From positions 3,596,001 through 3,660,000 of the forward strand of contig JAUKUA010000006.1 in the NCBI GenBank assembly GCA_030549175.1: a DNA stretch of 64,000 nucleotides, written 5' to 3'. The notes below the pieces were generated by a model. The model was not told the DNA's origin. It made no database searches and saw nothing but the letters and a program-made list of their open reading frames with translations. Made by a program: the position numbers and the translations under genes. The stretch is from Lasiosphaeris hirsuta. Lineage: Eukaryota > Ascomycota > Sordariomycetes > Sordariales > Lasiosphaeriaceae. Position 1 is the first letter of the stretch, and every line of letters starts with the position of its first letter. This document shows positions 26,520 through 38,526 of the stretch, piece by piece.

Positions 26520-27255
26520 ATGGCGACCGCAATCCCCTCAATAGCCTGCCTGGGGGTTATTGGCCGAAATGTACCACATCCGTTCCCCACTCCATAATGC
26601 CGACACGAGAGCTAACCAAAGCGTGCGCCCCCCTCCCCCCCCGTCGCAGAACAACCCCCTCCACATCTCCATCCTCCCCTCGTACGACCCGTCCACCAAC
26701 GCCTTCGCCCCCGTGCGAACCCCGCTGCAGTTCTCGCTGCTCCTATCGAGCACCCTCGACGTTTTCGAGCTGCGCGCGCGCCACAACGCCGCCAACAACA
26801 TCGGGCTCACGGGCGACTATGGGCTGCTGCACGCCGTCGACGAGCGGCTCGCCTCGTACGGCTTCGAGACCAACACGGGCGTCAAGTTTGTCGTCATTGT
26901 CGACATGAGGGGCCGCCGCATCGATGGGTCGGTGGCTGCGGGCATGGTGGACGCTGCGAGGAGGGGGGCCGCCGCGGTTGGGTTGAGGGAGGGGGAGATG
27001 AAGCCGGTGAGTTTTTTTCTTTCTTCTTTTTTTCTCGGGGGCTCAGAGTCTTGGGGCGGGGCTTGCTAACGGAGGGGGCAGGTATTCAAGGCGATGCAGA
27101 CGGCGTATATCAAGCTCTTGCAGAACCCGTTCTTCGACCCGGATGAGCATTCGCCGCCGAGCGGGACTGGGGGTAAGAAGATTACCAGCAAGAAGTTTGC
27201 CGACGACATTCGGAGGATAGGGGAGAACTGGACACCTGGGGTGACGGCTCTCTAG
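26520..27255 (+). CDS. tca17: TRAPP complex subunit of the sedlin fold, Tca17/TRAPPC2L-like
   Basis: Sedlin-family subunit that helps assemble TRAPP complexes, the tethers and Rab exchange factors of ER-Golgi and Golgi traffic. Exons are 26520-26570, 26650-27006 and 27082-27255, giving 193 residues. Splicing joins IACLGVIGRN to NNPLHISILPSYDPSTN, the canonical first strand of the longin-like sedlin fold. TPLQFSLLLSSTLDVFELR, GDYGLLHAVDERLASYG, NTGVKFVVIVDM and YIKLLQNPFFDPDEH match the TRAPPC2L pattern. Trs20 is the nearest alternative; the LGLTGDYG/LLHAVDERL segment favours Tca17. It carries an extended C-terminus of about 35 residues after the NPFF motif and a short Arg/Ala-rich insertion before the last intron. 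The first exon is only 17 codons, so the large exon alone looks N-truncated. Confidence 0.87.
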
Positions 27256-27600
27256 TCCTGAGGATTTTATTTGTCTGGCGTTTATGGTCTTGGGTTTTCG
27301 CATACATCTGGCGGGGAATCGCCGTATAGGATTCGGCGTCTCATCACACCTTGACCCAAGGAAGGGTTGCGACAATGGAGTTTGGGATGGCATTTATGAG
27401 GACTTCACCATTGCAACTGGGTTGAAAAGGAAGGCCGGATTTTACGATGACTGCGGTATGTGCCTGGGGTACGCTCCTTGTCGCTCACTCTGCACGAAAT
27501 GGTCATAGTTGCGGTACCGTCTACCAAGTCTTCAAAACACCCCGAATATACCGTTTTGAAGAGATGCGTACATGCAAGCCAAGCTCTACCAGCCGCGCCA
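27256..27600. other. Convergent 3' region between tca17 and the CAP10 gene
   Basis: About 345 bases between converging genes, holding both 3' UTRs. Nothing else is visible. Confidence 0.6.
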
Positions 27601-29280
27601 TTATTCCCCGTTATGTAAACTGAACGCCTCAAATGCCACGCCCTCTTTACCCTCCCAGCCTTCGCCCTCTGTCTGGGCTACCTTCGCCCACCCCCTTACA
27701 AGTGCCCGCCAGTAGCACGTTTCGGCCGCGGGGCTGAAGTAGCCTCCGCCGGCGAATAGGTCCCTCTGGCGCCGGGCGATGCCCTCGGCGACCTTGGGGT
27801 GAGCCTCGAGCCACGCAACCGTCGGCTCCAGGTCAGACCAGTCCGGAGCGACAAATACAATGTTTGCTTGGTCCGGGTCGTACTGTACGGGCCAGGCCTT
27901 GCGGATCCGCTCAGCCGGCACCCATTTGTGCCGTGCCCGCTCGCGACTAGAGTCAGAGCCACTTGCGCCAGCGGTCCCGGATGCTGCAGCGGATTTTGCT
28001 CCACCCCTAGCCGCCTTGGCGGTCCCCCTAGATCCATTCCTCTTCTCGTCTGCTCCCGGTTTCCCATTCCCGCGGGCCCGATTTCCCTCGTCGACCTCTG
28101 CTGTTTCTGGTCCCAGATCCAAACTGCTCGAAAAGAGCGGGCGGACCAGGTGCGTCGTGTGCTGCGCCCACTGGATGGGCGGCGTGAGCACGACGCTGGC
28201 GCACATCTGCAGGAACTGGAAGCGCCCGCTGTACGTGATGCCCTCGGTGTGCACGACGTACTTGTAGCGGCAGAAGCCCTCGATGGGTAGCGCGTTGCTG
28301 GCGTTGCGCCCGCTTATCGTGTTGGTCCACTCGAGCGTCTCGACGTCGGCCCAGGGCTTGCCACGCGCCGTGTTTAGCAACTTTTGCCGCATCCGCGGGC
28401 TGTGCACGCTGTTGAACCACGCCGTCCCGCGCCACACGGCCTTGCCGATCTTGCGCTGCCACCCGCCGGGGCCGGAGTACTCGCGCTCGAGAGAGGTGAT
28501 GGCGCGGGCGGCCCGTGATACGGAGCCAATGAAAGGGAGGTTCCATGCCCAGAATGAAAAGTGAGGCATCAAGAAGGAGCGTGTGTTGGCATCCTTGGAG
28601 CGAAAGGCCGGGTCTACCGCGCGGCTGTATGTCCAGGCGGTGCCGAAGGGCTGGTCTTGGAAGTTGAGGGTGAAGATGGTGTCGGGGAGGGGTGCGGGTG
28701 AGGTGAGGATGGCGCGGTGTAGCTGGTGGAGGGCGGCTGTGCGGGACTGGTGGCGATGTGAGCTTGAGAACTTCCTTGGAGAGGAATAGGGCATTGTCAG
28801 GTTTGAGTTGGGTAGAACTGGGCCACTTACGTTGACCATCTCCGTCGAGAGGTCTATTTTGCGCTGCGCGTGGATTATGGTTATCTGAGCCATAGCCATC
28901 AATCAGCCCTAGATCATCGCTGGGTTTGCGACTGAGAAGAAACACACTTGTCCATCTTTGATTCTCCCTTGAACGGGCCCTCCGCCACCCGTCTGCTTCA
29001 CCTTGAACGGTCCCTCAGCCACGGTGTCGTCAATCTCCTTGGTAAGGCCGGGGAAGGCAGCATTGCATTCATCTTCTCCGAGCGAGAGGTTGCTAAGCAG
29101 TTCGGGGGGTGGGTGTCTCGAGGATGGCTTCGTCTGAGATGACACCCATGACTGATCGGCAAATTCGCCTGATGTGCTCGAGAGGAAGAGCAGGCAGTAA
29201 AGAACGAGACAAATACCCAGCACAAGTGTGGCCTGCCGGAGCTGGCGCCTCGGTCGAGGTTTCAATCTGTTATCGCCCAT
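27601..29280 (-). CDS. CAP10-type glycosyltransferase, single-pass membrane protein
   Basis: Member of the CAP10/Rumi-like family (GT90), whose fungal members transfer xylose or other sugars in capsule, wall or glycan synthesis in the Golgi. Exons 28948-29280, 28831-28884 and 27601-28746 give 510 residues. The type II membrane topology is clear: a basic start (RLKPRPRRQLRQ) precedes one transmembrane segment (about residues 18-40, LVLGICLVLYCLLFLSS). The middle 18-codon exon encodes ITIIHAQRKIDLSTEMVN, joining to SRTAALHQLHRAI as in CAP10 proteins. The catalytic region includes WNLPFIGS, GWQRKIGKAVWRGTAWFNS, GFCRYKYVVHTEGITYSGR and FLQMCASVVL. A Gly/Ala/Arg/Lys-rich insertion of about 60 residues interrupts the domain before HKWVPAERIRKAWPV. 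The exact donor and acceptor sugars cannot be read from sequence. Confidence 0.88.
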
Positions 29281-30470
29281 GGCACAGCCAACCACCCCGA
29301 GTTCGAGGAGCTAGAGCGCATTCCACTGAAGGCGAGATAATTTGAGAGAGTAGAAAAGATTCCCAGTCTCTCCATCCCGTGGAGTGATTCCAGCCAGGAC
29401 TCAATGAGACAACCACACCACAAAGTATTCTACTAGGAAGCGACATGACACGCTTCCATGGCCAAGGGTACAAGCGAGTGGGAGGGGGGGGGAGGCTGCG
29501 TTGATGCAGCGACAAGGATGGAAATCCAGGTTCCGGCGGCACTCGCTCCGGAGCAGGTACATGCTCTTTTCTCTCCCCAGGTCTCTTGGTCGTCTCTTGG
29601 TCGTCTAGAGAGGGGCCGTAGCCATTGGTGTGTTGGCCGGGGAGGGGGCGCAGACAAGCCGGCAAAACCGGTAATTCACCAGCATCTCGGCGACACTCGA
29701 CGTGAGCAATCATCGATCGAGGTCGGGCTGATGAAACCCGCTAGAATCGCTTGATTCGGATTGTCCATTTGGGCCACGCTATAACAGCGGCGATACAACC
29801 CGGCAGATTTCCCTACATCTTGTGCACCCCCCAAGCACAAGTTCCCCCCATCTCGTGGCGCGCCAGAGCTATCGGGAATGAGAGCGCCATGGTACCGTCT
29901 TGGGAGATGCAATGCTTCCCCACAGTTAGACCACCAATCGTCTCACACCGCCCCTATGGATCCCTTGGAAGGGGCGGCCCCGGAGCCGGTACCCAACGCA
30001 AGGTACAGGGCGCATCCTCGGCACATCTCGCGGTTTCTCTGGCTGCCACGCCTCAAAAAGTAGAGTTGCGCACCATCGAGGTCACGGCAGGTGCTAGCTT
30101 CCCCATTCTCTTCATCCCCACGGCCTGCCCAGCGTCCAAGGGACACCTGCCTTCAATCGCATTTTGGCAGGCGCAACCTCATGTGCCAACAACCAAGTAG
30201 GGCAGGAGCAAAATAGTATAACCCCCCTCTTCGGATATGGATTTTCCTCTTTTCAACATTATATCAAGACGCCGCCGCACGAACGCCAGAGGAACAGCCC
30301 GGGGGGTTTTTACTGCTGCCGGAATAAAAGATAAATATGATAAGCTGGACATGCGACCTTGGCACCGCAGCCCGCCGTTGCTCCACGACTTCGTTGCTAT
30401 GAAGAAAACATTGTCAATTGGGAATCAGCTGAAAGAACGCCTACGGGATCCCCGCGAGTCTTGCGTTCTT
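29281..30470. other. Intergenic region between the CAP10 gene promoter and afg1 3' end
   Basis: About 1.2 kb separating two minus-strand genes. It should contain the CAP10 gene promoter and the afg1 terminator. The small frames at 29458-29754, 29751-30200 and 30237-30479 show no recognised motif. Confidence 0.5.
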
Positions 30471-32414
30471 TTACTCTAGGCCTCCCTTTTTGAGGGCCGC
30501 AATCCTAAACCTCTCCAACCCAGCGGGCTCCTCGACCTCGACCGATGAACCCATTGTGATTTCGGTACGCGACGTGCTTGGAGGGCATAAAGAGTACGGC
30601 TTGGCAGGCTCCGTGTCTTCCCAGTGTCTGGCATCTTTTGGAAGTGGCTGCCACCAGTCACCAGAGCGTGCATGCCATTGTGCGCTACACAACTCCCACA
30701 GCCGACTTGTGGCCCGTTTGTAGGCAAACCGCTCGTCCTCGCCAGTGAAAGTACTCGCCTTGTTAAAGTTAATCTTTCTGTCTGGCTCAATCCCGAAATC
30801 TGAATCTTGATCGGGGTTGTACTTTGCATTTCGCGAGTCTGAATATGTGGAAATATTAGGGCGAAACGGCGACATCTGGTCTTGGAAGACCTCTGCGATT
30901 GTCTCCGAGTATGTCGCATCACCGCCATCATCTTGCTGCGCTACGACCTCCCGGTTGCTAACCGATGCCAAATTCCGCCCAGTTTCCGGGAAGAAAAGGT
31001 CATCGGGACCGGCTTGTGCCCGGATTATCAGCTTACACCGCGATTCATAGAGGGCGTCTAGGAGCGTGATGAACCTTCGGGCTTCATTCTTCATCGAGAA
31101 TGAAAGTATGGGAACCTGATCGATGACGAAGGTATGGAAGCTCGATGCCAGAGTGACGTAGTCAGCTGACCCAAAGGGGCCCACGATTTCGGTGAAGTCC
31201 CAGTACGCCACACCGTCGTGTTGTCGTGGGATAACAACCGCCCTGCCGTAAACAATCAAGGTGGAGGGCTCCCAACTGGCGTCACACCGCAACACCTTTG
31301 CCCACTCGTTGCTGTCATTGTTGAGAATATACATGGGCGGCTTTTGTATACTGTCGGTGACGCCATCGCCGTCTGACTTAGGGTCAGGCTTGATGAGTGC
31401 CTCGTGGTCGGCTAGCCCCCTTGTAAAGGCCCGTGAGAGATGAGTCGAGTCTGCAAAGGGGCTTGTGGCAACTTGAACGTTCTTTCTGCGCCAATCCCGA
31501 GAACCCTCCATGTGCCAAAAGTCACACCGGGCCTCGAGAACCTCTAGAAAGTTGGCAAAATCGCTCGTCTGCCCAGATAATTCACCGCGTGGCTTCCGCC
31601 TCGCGAGCTCCAGAACTTGGTCGACCAAACCACCAGTGGGTGGTGGCGAGCTATAACCGCCGGTTGCCTTCTCAAGCTTCTCGGGCATCCTATTCGAGGA
31701 AGCAATTAGGACACCCCCAAGCTGGAAGAAGGCGATAAACAAGTTGTTCATAATCTTGCTAGCGGCCCTGTCAGGCAGCTGAAACTCGTCGAGGAACAAG
31801 ATGGGAGACTTCTCAATCATCTCTTTGGCCACCCATAGCAACGAGTAGTCTGTAATCTCCTCACCATTGGGCACCAAGGGCCGAGACTTGCGGAACTGCT
31901 CCAATTTCGAGAGGGCGTGGAGCATAAAGGTGTTGAAGTGCCATCTCTTTTTTCGGTGAGTGGGAAGGCCCTCTGCTAGAAGGTCGAGAAGCATAGACTT
32001 CCCTGTGCCAACTTCCCCCGAGAGAAACAAGCCCCTTGGAGAGTCAACATGAAGGGCGGCCTGGTGACTGGTCAACACTCTCGTCAAGGCCAAGCTGTCC
32101 CTGCTCTCAGACTTCTGAAAGAATCGGGCAAATAGCGGATTTCGCCGGATAGGGTGACTCGGGGATGCAAGCTCGTTCCTGGTTTCGCCTCTTGCTTGAT
32201 CTCGTTTTACAGCCTGAGATATTTGGTGCAGTCTCGTCTGGTATTCATGCGAAGGAGTGTAGTCCTTTAGTCTTAAATAAAGCTTTTGAAGGTGATGTGC
32301 GAGTCGGTACTGGGAAGCATCTGGGCTACAGACCCCCCTTGCAATGAGCGAGTTGTACTTGACCAAAGGGTCTGTAATGGTGACCGAGGTCGCGACCCGA
32401 CTCATGCTTGGCAT
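30471..32414 (-). CDS. afg1: Mitochondrial AAA ATPase Afg1 (LACE1/AFG1L family)
   Basis: Inner-membrane-associated ATPase that helps degrade or extract mitochondrially encoded subunits and other clients. Intronless, 647 codons. TDPLVKYNSLIARG and HHLQKLYLRLKDY form the family N-terminus. Walker A is GEVGTGKSM (about 133-141) and Walker B ILFLDEFQL (about 205-213). ASSNRMPEKLE follows as the sensor-1 region. Later Afg1 blocks include RCDFWHMEGSRDWRR, ALYESRCKLI and FAYKRATSRLWELCS. An upstream in-frame stop just before the ATG at 32414 supports this start. The mitochondrial presequence is short and not strongly amphipathic. At 647 aa it is longer than yeast Afg1, owing to insertions between the AAA core and the C-terminal part. 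It is divergent from nup133. Confidence 0.94.
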   Translation of the reverse strand: MPSMSRVATSVTITDPLVKYNSLIARGVCSPDASQYRLAHHLQKLYLRLKDYTPSHEYQTRLHQISQAVKRDQARGETRNELASPSHPIRRNPLFARFFQKSESRDSLALTRVLTSHQAALHVDSPRGLFLSGEVGTGKSMLLDLLAEGLPTHRKKRWHFNTFMLHALSKLEQFRKSRPLVPNGEEITDYSLLWVAKEMIEKSPILFLDEFQLPDRAASKIMNNLFIAFFQLGGVLIASSNRMPEKLEKATGGYSSPPPTGGLVDQVLELARRKPRGELSGQTSDFANFLEVLEARCDFWHMEGSRDWRRKNVQVATSPFADSTHLSRAFTRGLADHEALIKPDPKSDGDGVTDSIQKPPMYILNNDSNEWAKVLRCDASWEPSTLIVYGRAVVIPRQHDGVAYWDFTEIVGPFGSADYVTLASSFHTFVIDQVPILSFSMKNEARRFITLLDALYESRCKLIIRAQAGPDDLFFPETGRNLASVSNREVVAQQDDGGDATYSETIAEVFQDQMSPFRPNISTYSDSRNAKYNPDQDSDFGIEPDRKINFNKASTFTGEDERFAYKRATSRLWELCSAQWHARSGDWWQPLPKDARHWEDTEPAKPYSLCPPSTSRTEITMGSSVEVEEPAGLERFRIAALKKGGLE

Positions 32415-33419
32415 GGAAGCATATGGATAGCTTCAGCGCGGGATGCTGAGCGGGTGAAGATGTTTTGAAAATAAAACAAATACCGGAACTTCGCAGCAAA
32501 CAACTTATTACGTTGCGTTTCACAGCTAATGACACCGCGCACGGCGAATGGCAGGTGCGAATTGGTGGCAGATCGGGGATGGTTCTGGCGACTGAGCGTT
32601 GTTTTAGGCTCTTATGAGCCTTTTAAGCGCTGGAACGGAACCGGGCCGCAAAGCGCGAGTCACGGAGGAAGAATGATGTCACCGATTCATAACGATCAAC
32701 ACCTGTAGACATGTCAAAGCTGGTCATGCTCCGATCACCTAAGTAGCGACGCTCAGCAAATAAAACTGGCGCCTAGGGAATAAGTCTACCTAAGGTAGGT
32801 GGATTGCGAAAAGTAATGTTCAATATGCTCTTGTTAAAATTCTGTTGACTGAGCGCTAACAAACTTTTGGGACGGCTGCACCGACGTATTATTCCTTTGA
32901 AACTTGGTGACGAATGATTGGATCGCGTCGCAGGCACCCAGCTTTTTAGCAGAGCTCTAGCTGTGGTTTTGGCTGGGCGCTGCGTTTGCGGCTCGTGGTT
33001 GAGCTGTGGGGCTACTCAATCGGGTGCTAGCCGTAGAAATCGCTGGCAGCTGGGGCCCGTGCTTGCTGTCTGCTGGGCACGCTGGGCTCCATAACGAATC
33101 GAGCACTGGCCAGTAGCGCCTCAGACTTTTTTGCCCAAAGTCAACAACATCCAATCGATGAATGCTTCGTCGCTCGGGCTTCTGCACACCTCACCTACCC
33201 ATTTGAGTGCTCCCCGTCACCGTCAATTCGAGTATCCGCCCTTTCGCTCCGAGCGACACCCATTCATCATTTCCATCGACTTTTCTCCACCGCGCGATGA
33301 TCTAATCCATCGTCGCTGCATCGCCGCATCTCTGCTCGTCATCGCGCCTGCAGACCCGACTGCGTCCCTCCCTTGTCCCTGCCGACAACCATCGCGAGAG
33401 TCGAGAAAAAAATAATCAA
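32415..33419. other. Divergent upstream region of afg1 and nup133
   Basis: About 1 kb between divergent genes. The right third (33140-33419) is C/T-rich with many TC words, as expected of a nup133 leader. No gene is visible. Confidence 0.55.
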
Positions 33420-36400
33420 ATGTTCTCGCCCGCTGCCCAGGAAGGCGGCCCCGCCAAGGGGACGCGCAGTAGTCGCCGGCGACAACGCCCTCTCAGCTCC
33501 GATGCCTCGGTCCAGCAGCCCAAGGCCAAGCGCCAAAGGGTCCCGCTGTCCGAAACCACATTCGCGACCCCCGATGCGCCGCCCGAGATGTTCGAGGTCA
33601 AATCCGACAAGGTCGACCTCCTCAGCATCAAGCGCGATGGTATCGAGAATATTCGCGCGCCGCGCAAGGAGCTCAGCGTCCGCTCCAAGAAGCCGAAGCC
33701 AGGCGAGAGAGCCAATAAAGGAGACGGGAGCATTGTACTGGTTCGCCGTCCTCCCGGCCCTTCCCCTTTGCGAGTCAACTGCTAACCCGCAATTACAGAC
33801 TCAGAACAACGCGTATACCGTGAGTAAGCTTCCCGCCTTGCCGGATAGAATCCGTGCAGACGCGCAAAGTAAGTCTAGCCATATGCTTCGCTCCAATTCG
33901 TTGCTGCTCATAGTTGCTAAACTTTTCAAAGACCGACAGCACGGCGCCATCTACTCATCCACTGGTTATGGCTTGACCCTCACCCACACCCACGCCTTCG
34001 TATGGCCCTATACCTCGACATCTGCCTCCCCCGAAACATTCACATTCACGCTGCCGTATCCTTCCAAACATGCCTCCGATCCCCTTCCACTCGGATCCCT
34101 CGTCTCGCCGTCGGCCTCCTCAGAGGAACCTGGTTTGGTTATTGTGATGCCTGTGAGCGGAAAGATCGCCTACTGGGAGTCTATCTCCAGTGCAGCCACG
34201 CTGGACTTCATCCGTCAACAACGGAGTGGAGTTGAGGATACTATTTCGGGCATGTTCTCCGGGGAGCATATCATCCAGATCGTTAATGCCGAGTCTGCTG
34301 GCTTCGTCCTCACATTTAGCAGCGGGCGACTCGCCTACATGAACGTCAGAGATACCCACGGCCGGCCTGGAATAACGGTACAGTTCCTTCGCAATGGTCT
34401 GAACAGCGGCGCTGGAGGCTTTCTTGGCAGCATTCGCCATGCCCTTAGCTCCTCTACTATTCGAGGAGATATTGCCGCGGCCCGCGCGAACCACGGTTCG
34501 GTAGTAGGGGAGCGTGCGGTTGTTGCAGTCACCACAAAGGGGCGTCTGAGCTGCTGGAGGGTGCACAGGAGCGGCCATCACGACCTCCTTACCGATGTCG
34601 ACGTTCGTGACGAACTTATCCGAAACGTACAACAAGCAGACCCATCTGCAAGGGCTTCAGCCCAGGACTCCTTCGAGGTCATCGACTTTACCTTTGTTCC
34701 CCGAGGCTTGGACAAGAAATACGTGGATATGAACCGGCTCAGCCAAGCTATATCAGAAGGACAAGACTCGCTGCAGCACTTGCTACTTCTCATCGCATTC
34801 GCTGGCAAAAGACAGTCGCGGTACTCGCTCGTCGAGGCCGTGATTTCCGCGGAAGGGGTGAATATTGGGATGGTTCGACCGTTGACCTCATACACAAGCC
34901 CTGTCAGGATAACTGCCGCCGAAAAGCCTCGTGTTTATCTTCCCCGGCCTGCGCTAGTCGCATTTGTTGTTTTCGATCGAGCCCTGGTTGTGGCTTCTAT
35001 GGCTTCTCCCCCAGACTCGCCAGACTCGCAACTACAGGAGGACAGTCACATAATCCCCGCCACATTCGAGGATGTGGTAGATTTCCGAGACGAAGGCACA
35101 ATTCAAATCGTCGGCTCTGGAACTGAAGAGCCCAGCGCCGGAGGATCCTCACAAGACGACTTGCGGGCGCATCGGCATCGTACCAAGAACCCAACAGCGG
35201 TGCTTTTGCTCCAAGGAGTCGGGACTGTGCGAGTTGCCACCACTGACGTCGACCGGTTTGCCAGCGAGAAACCGCCGGAGGTGACCGCAAAGAGCAAGCT
35301 GGAGCAGGCGGTGTTCTTCGGCATCAAGGATGAAAACCCTGTGGTCTTCCAAGGCAGGCGTGATCTACCCTTTTCAAGCCAGGAGATTGGAAATGCGGCG
35401 ATTGAGCTAAGCCATGAGATCGTGAGCTCCAAGACTCCGTTTATTGCAAACCTGCCTGCTTCTCTCGAGAACAATATGAAAACGAGGATGAGCTATCTCG
35501 ACAGACTGATCGCACATCTCAATGCTGTCGGCGTCACGTTGGATGCTCGGACTCGGTGGATTCTGCTTTACAATGCCGAAAAGATGGCGGTGGCCACATG
35601 GATATGGCAGAAGAACGAGCAATTCCTCGCGCTACGAGCAGACGGCGACAAGAAAAACCTCATTTCCGAGACAGCGGTCTACATCAATGAGCACCAAAAA
35701 ACAGAACCAAACCCGGCAGTTGGCGAGGTAGATCCCGTGCGACACTGGTTTATCAACGACGTGTGGAGGCTGGACATCTTTGTTGCATGGGGATACCAAA
35801 TCATCAAGTACGCCTGGACTGAACGTCTGACGGACGAGGAGGGTATCAACCGACTGGTCTGGGAAGCTGTGACGATCAACAACGGCGCTCTGCACGAAGC
35901 ATACCAGTATCGGCTTAACAACTGGCGTCTATACGGCGTCGACCCCAAGAATATCGCGGGCGGCAACGCTATCCCTGAACCCTGGACTTCTACTCACTTT
36001 ATCGCAAACAACCTGAAGCGATTGGTTGAGTTCTGCCATCAGTGGCTCGACACCTACTACTTACCATCTCCAGAGCAGCCTCCGGTAAATGGGACTCTTC
36101 TGGAATACATCCGCGACACCCTGCCCTCTCTCACCAATCGTTACTTCACAGCACTGAGCGAGTATAGCCGCTGGGCTTCTCAAAGCGATGACGTACAGGC
36201 CCAGGAGCTGGGCAAGACCTACCGCCAGAAATATCTCGAGGATAGATATAGTAAGATTCTGAAACTTAAGGACTACGGTCTTTGGGATGAGGCAATCGAA
36301 CTTGCCAAGGAACATGAGGCGTTTGACTCGCTGGCTGAGGTAGTGGTGCAACAGATCCTCTCTCTCGAGCAGGATGCGTTGGCTGCGGAGACTACCAGCA

Positions 36401-37758
36401 GCGAGGCTGAGAAGGCCCTTGCCCTGGTGGACTCCAAGCGGCGGAGAATGGGCATCCTGTTTGAGGACTACAAGGAGAAATTTGCCTTTCACGCCTACGA
36501 CGTTCTCCTCGAGAGCAGTGGGGTTCAGGCCGTCCTCGAGTTTCCCTATGACATGATGGGCTATGCAACCAGCTTTCTCAGAACCAAGCCAGAGCTAGCC
36601 AAGATCTCTTGGATCAACGATGTTGAGAGAGAGAAGGATATTGACCATGCTGCCGAAACCCTCCTCAACCTGGGGCTTACTCGTGAGCAGCAAGTCTGGA
36701 GCAAGAAAATTGAGCTCAGTCTTGGCAAGCTGGCTTTGATGGCTGAGGCGGGGCCCGGCCCGAGCGCTCAACGTGCAATCAACGGTCAATCCGACAGCGA
36801 GGCGAGGAACGAGGCGAATCTTGAGAAGATTGATCAGGAGTTGGCTATCATCAAGATTCAGGATGACCTATACGGCCAAATCTATCCTACGGTCCAAGAA
36901 GCCGTCGACGAGGCGGCTGAGCTGGAGCTGGCCATGAAGGAGCACGGTGTTCTGATTCCCAACAAACAGAAGGCGCTCGCCCAAGTATTCGAGAATGGCA
37001 TGGCGCGTCTTCTTAAGCATGAGGCGCTAGAGCCATTTACACTCATCGAGTTGCTCACCCTGGCGTACCTGGACCCCAAGCACTTCAACGCCATTGGTGA
37101 TCAATTCTACTTGGCCCTAAATGTTGCAAGATACGGGCTTAAGGGCGAAGATCGTGCTAATGCTGAGCGGCTCATCTGGCGGCGATGCTTTATCCGGGAT
37201 GACTGGCGACAAGTCAACGAGACCAATGACAAGAACGACTCGGATCAGCTTAGCGCTATTGGTGAAACAGCATTGTACCACACCCTTTTCGCCATCATCG
37301 ATCAACGTAAGTTCGGTATTACCCTCGCGCTCCCTGTAGCAATACTGACGTCACGTTTAGAGCTTGAAGACGAGCACTTCCGGCCATATGTGAGGCCGAC
37401 TGACGCGCTCGGTGTACTCACGGAGTCGCTGGACAGCCGCTTTGACGACCTGGACGACGGCTTCCGTGCCAAGCTCATGGACGCCATGAAGGCTGAGGAT
37501 ACCAAACTGCGTGCCTTTGTCGACAAGGCCCAGCTCGAGTCGTGGTACCGTAGTACCAAGGACTGCGCCCAGACAACAGTATCTGTCGCCTACAACCGGC
37601 TGACACAGGCGGCCGAGGACAAGAAGAAGAGGAACAGCAGCAATGGGAACGAGAACGGCAACGGAAACGGCACTGGGAATGGGAACGGGAAGTCGATATT
37701 TGATGGGACTAGCTTGCTGTCCAAGTCAAAGCTGTTTGGGCCGAGAATGAATGCGTGA
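33420..37758 (+). CDS. nup133: Nucleoporin Nup133, Y-complex (Nup84/Nup107) subunit
   Basis: Structural subunit of the Y-shaped scaffold of the nuclear pore. Exons 33420-33740, 33799-33868, 33932-37306 and 37361-37758 give 1387 residues. After a disordered, basic N-terminus (RSSRRRQRPLSSDAS) comes a beta-propeller region (about 110-560) beginning NAYTVSKLPALPDRI and including YGLTLTHTHAFVWPYTS and EEPGLVIVMPVSGKIAYWES. The remainder is a long alpha-helical stack typical of Nup133. It carries the DTLPSLTNRYFTALSEYSRW and YGLWDEAIELAKEHEAFDSL segments and ends with RPTDALGVLTESLDSRF. The C-terminal tail holds an Asn/Gly repeat (GNGNGTGNGNG). The second and fourth introns (63 and 54 nt) are multiples of three without in-frame stops, which hides them in a simple open-frame view. 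Exon 1 is in a different frame from the rest, so the start must be the ATG at 33420. Confidence 0.94.
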
Positions 37759-38413
37759 TAGGAATGGCCGGATTCTTTTTCCATGGAAGCGATGGAAAAG
37801 TTTACACGAGCAACAAAAGCACAGGGGGTGGGTGGATTGGCATTGTGGATTGGCATTGGAGACGAACCATTCTGCCTTCTGTTCTTGCTCTCTCGATTTT
37901 CTTTTCTTTTGTCGGGCTGAAGGGAAATAAGGCGTGCAATAGATCGTTGCACGAAGTGTACAAGTAATTTGTGATATAGCTTTTCTTGTCGGAGGCTTCA
38001 TGAGACGTTATGAAAACATACACATAGCCTGCAGTCTAGAGGGTTAGCTGCCGCGCTAGATGCCAGCCGTTGGTTGATCTTGAAGGTTTCAAGCGAGAAT
38101 GGGAATCACGCTACGTTAGCGGAGCATAAACTAAATGTTTGAGTTTGCAAGGTCTGCTGTGTCTACTACGAGTGTGTTTGCAAATTGTGTTTGCAGTTTA
38201 ATGATTATGTAATGGGGTTGTTGGTTGGATCGCCTGACGGATAGTCTCAATACTACCAAGATCATGAAATATCGGGCAAAGGAGAAATCTAGAAATCTTG
38301 ATACGGGAGTGGGGGCTTCTCAGAACCTACGTTCTGTCTGTTTAAAGACGGTCGAAAAGGCCGCAAAAAAAAAAAGATACGTTGAATGCTACTCGGTACT
38401 CAGCGAGAATTAT
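37759..38413. other. Region downstream of nup133
   Basis: About 650 bases containing the nup133 3' end and flank of the tRNA gene. It has an A-run of ten at about 38365-38374. The region just downstream of the tRNA (lower coordinates) lacks a long T tract on the minus strand except that A-run, which reads T10 on the tRNA strand and may terminate Pol III about 40 bases past the gene. Confidence 0.5.
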
Positions 38414-38526
38414 CGACAACGGCATGGTTCGAACATGCGCCTCCGAAGAGATTTGATTGGCTCTCAAGATGATTAGATATCAAGTTGATTCAAGTCAAAC
38501 GCCTTAGACCACTCGGCCACGTTGCC
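38414..38526 (-). tRNA. tRNA-Ser(TGA) with a 31-nt intron
   Basis: Read on the minus strand, a complete type II cloverleaf is visible. The acceptor stem GGCAACG pairs with CGTTGTC (one G-T pair), followed by discriminator G. The D arm is GCC...GGC with an A box (TGGCCGAGTGGTCTAAGGC). The anticodon stem is TTTGA/TCAAA with loop CTTGAA plus A, giving anticodon TGA. A long variable arm and a perfect T arm (GCATG, TTCGAAC, CATGC) follow. The intron at 38458-38488 sits one base 3' of the anticodon, the canonical position. Exons are 38489-38526 and 38414-38457. The 3' CCA is not encoded, as normal in eukaryotes. Confidence 0.95.
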
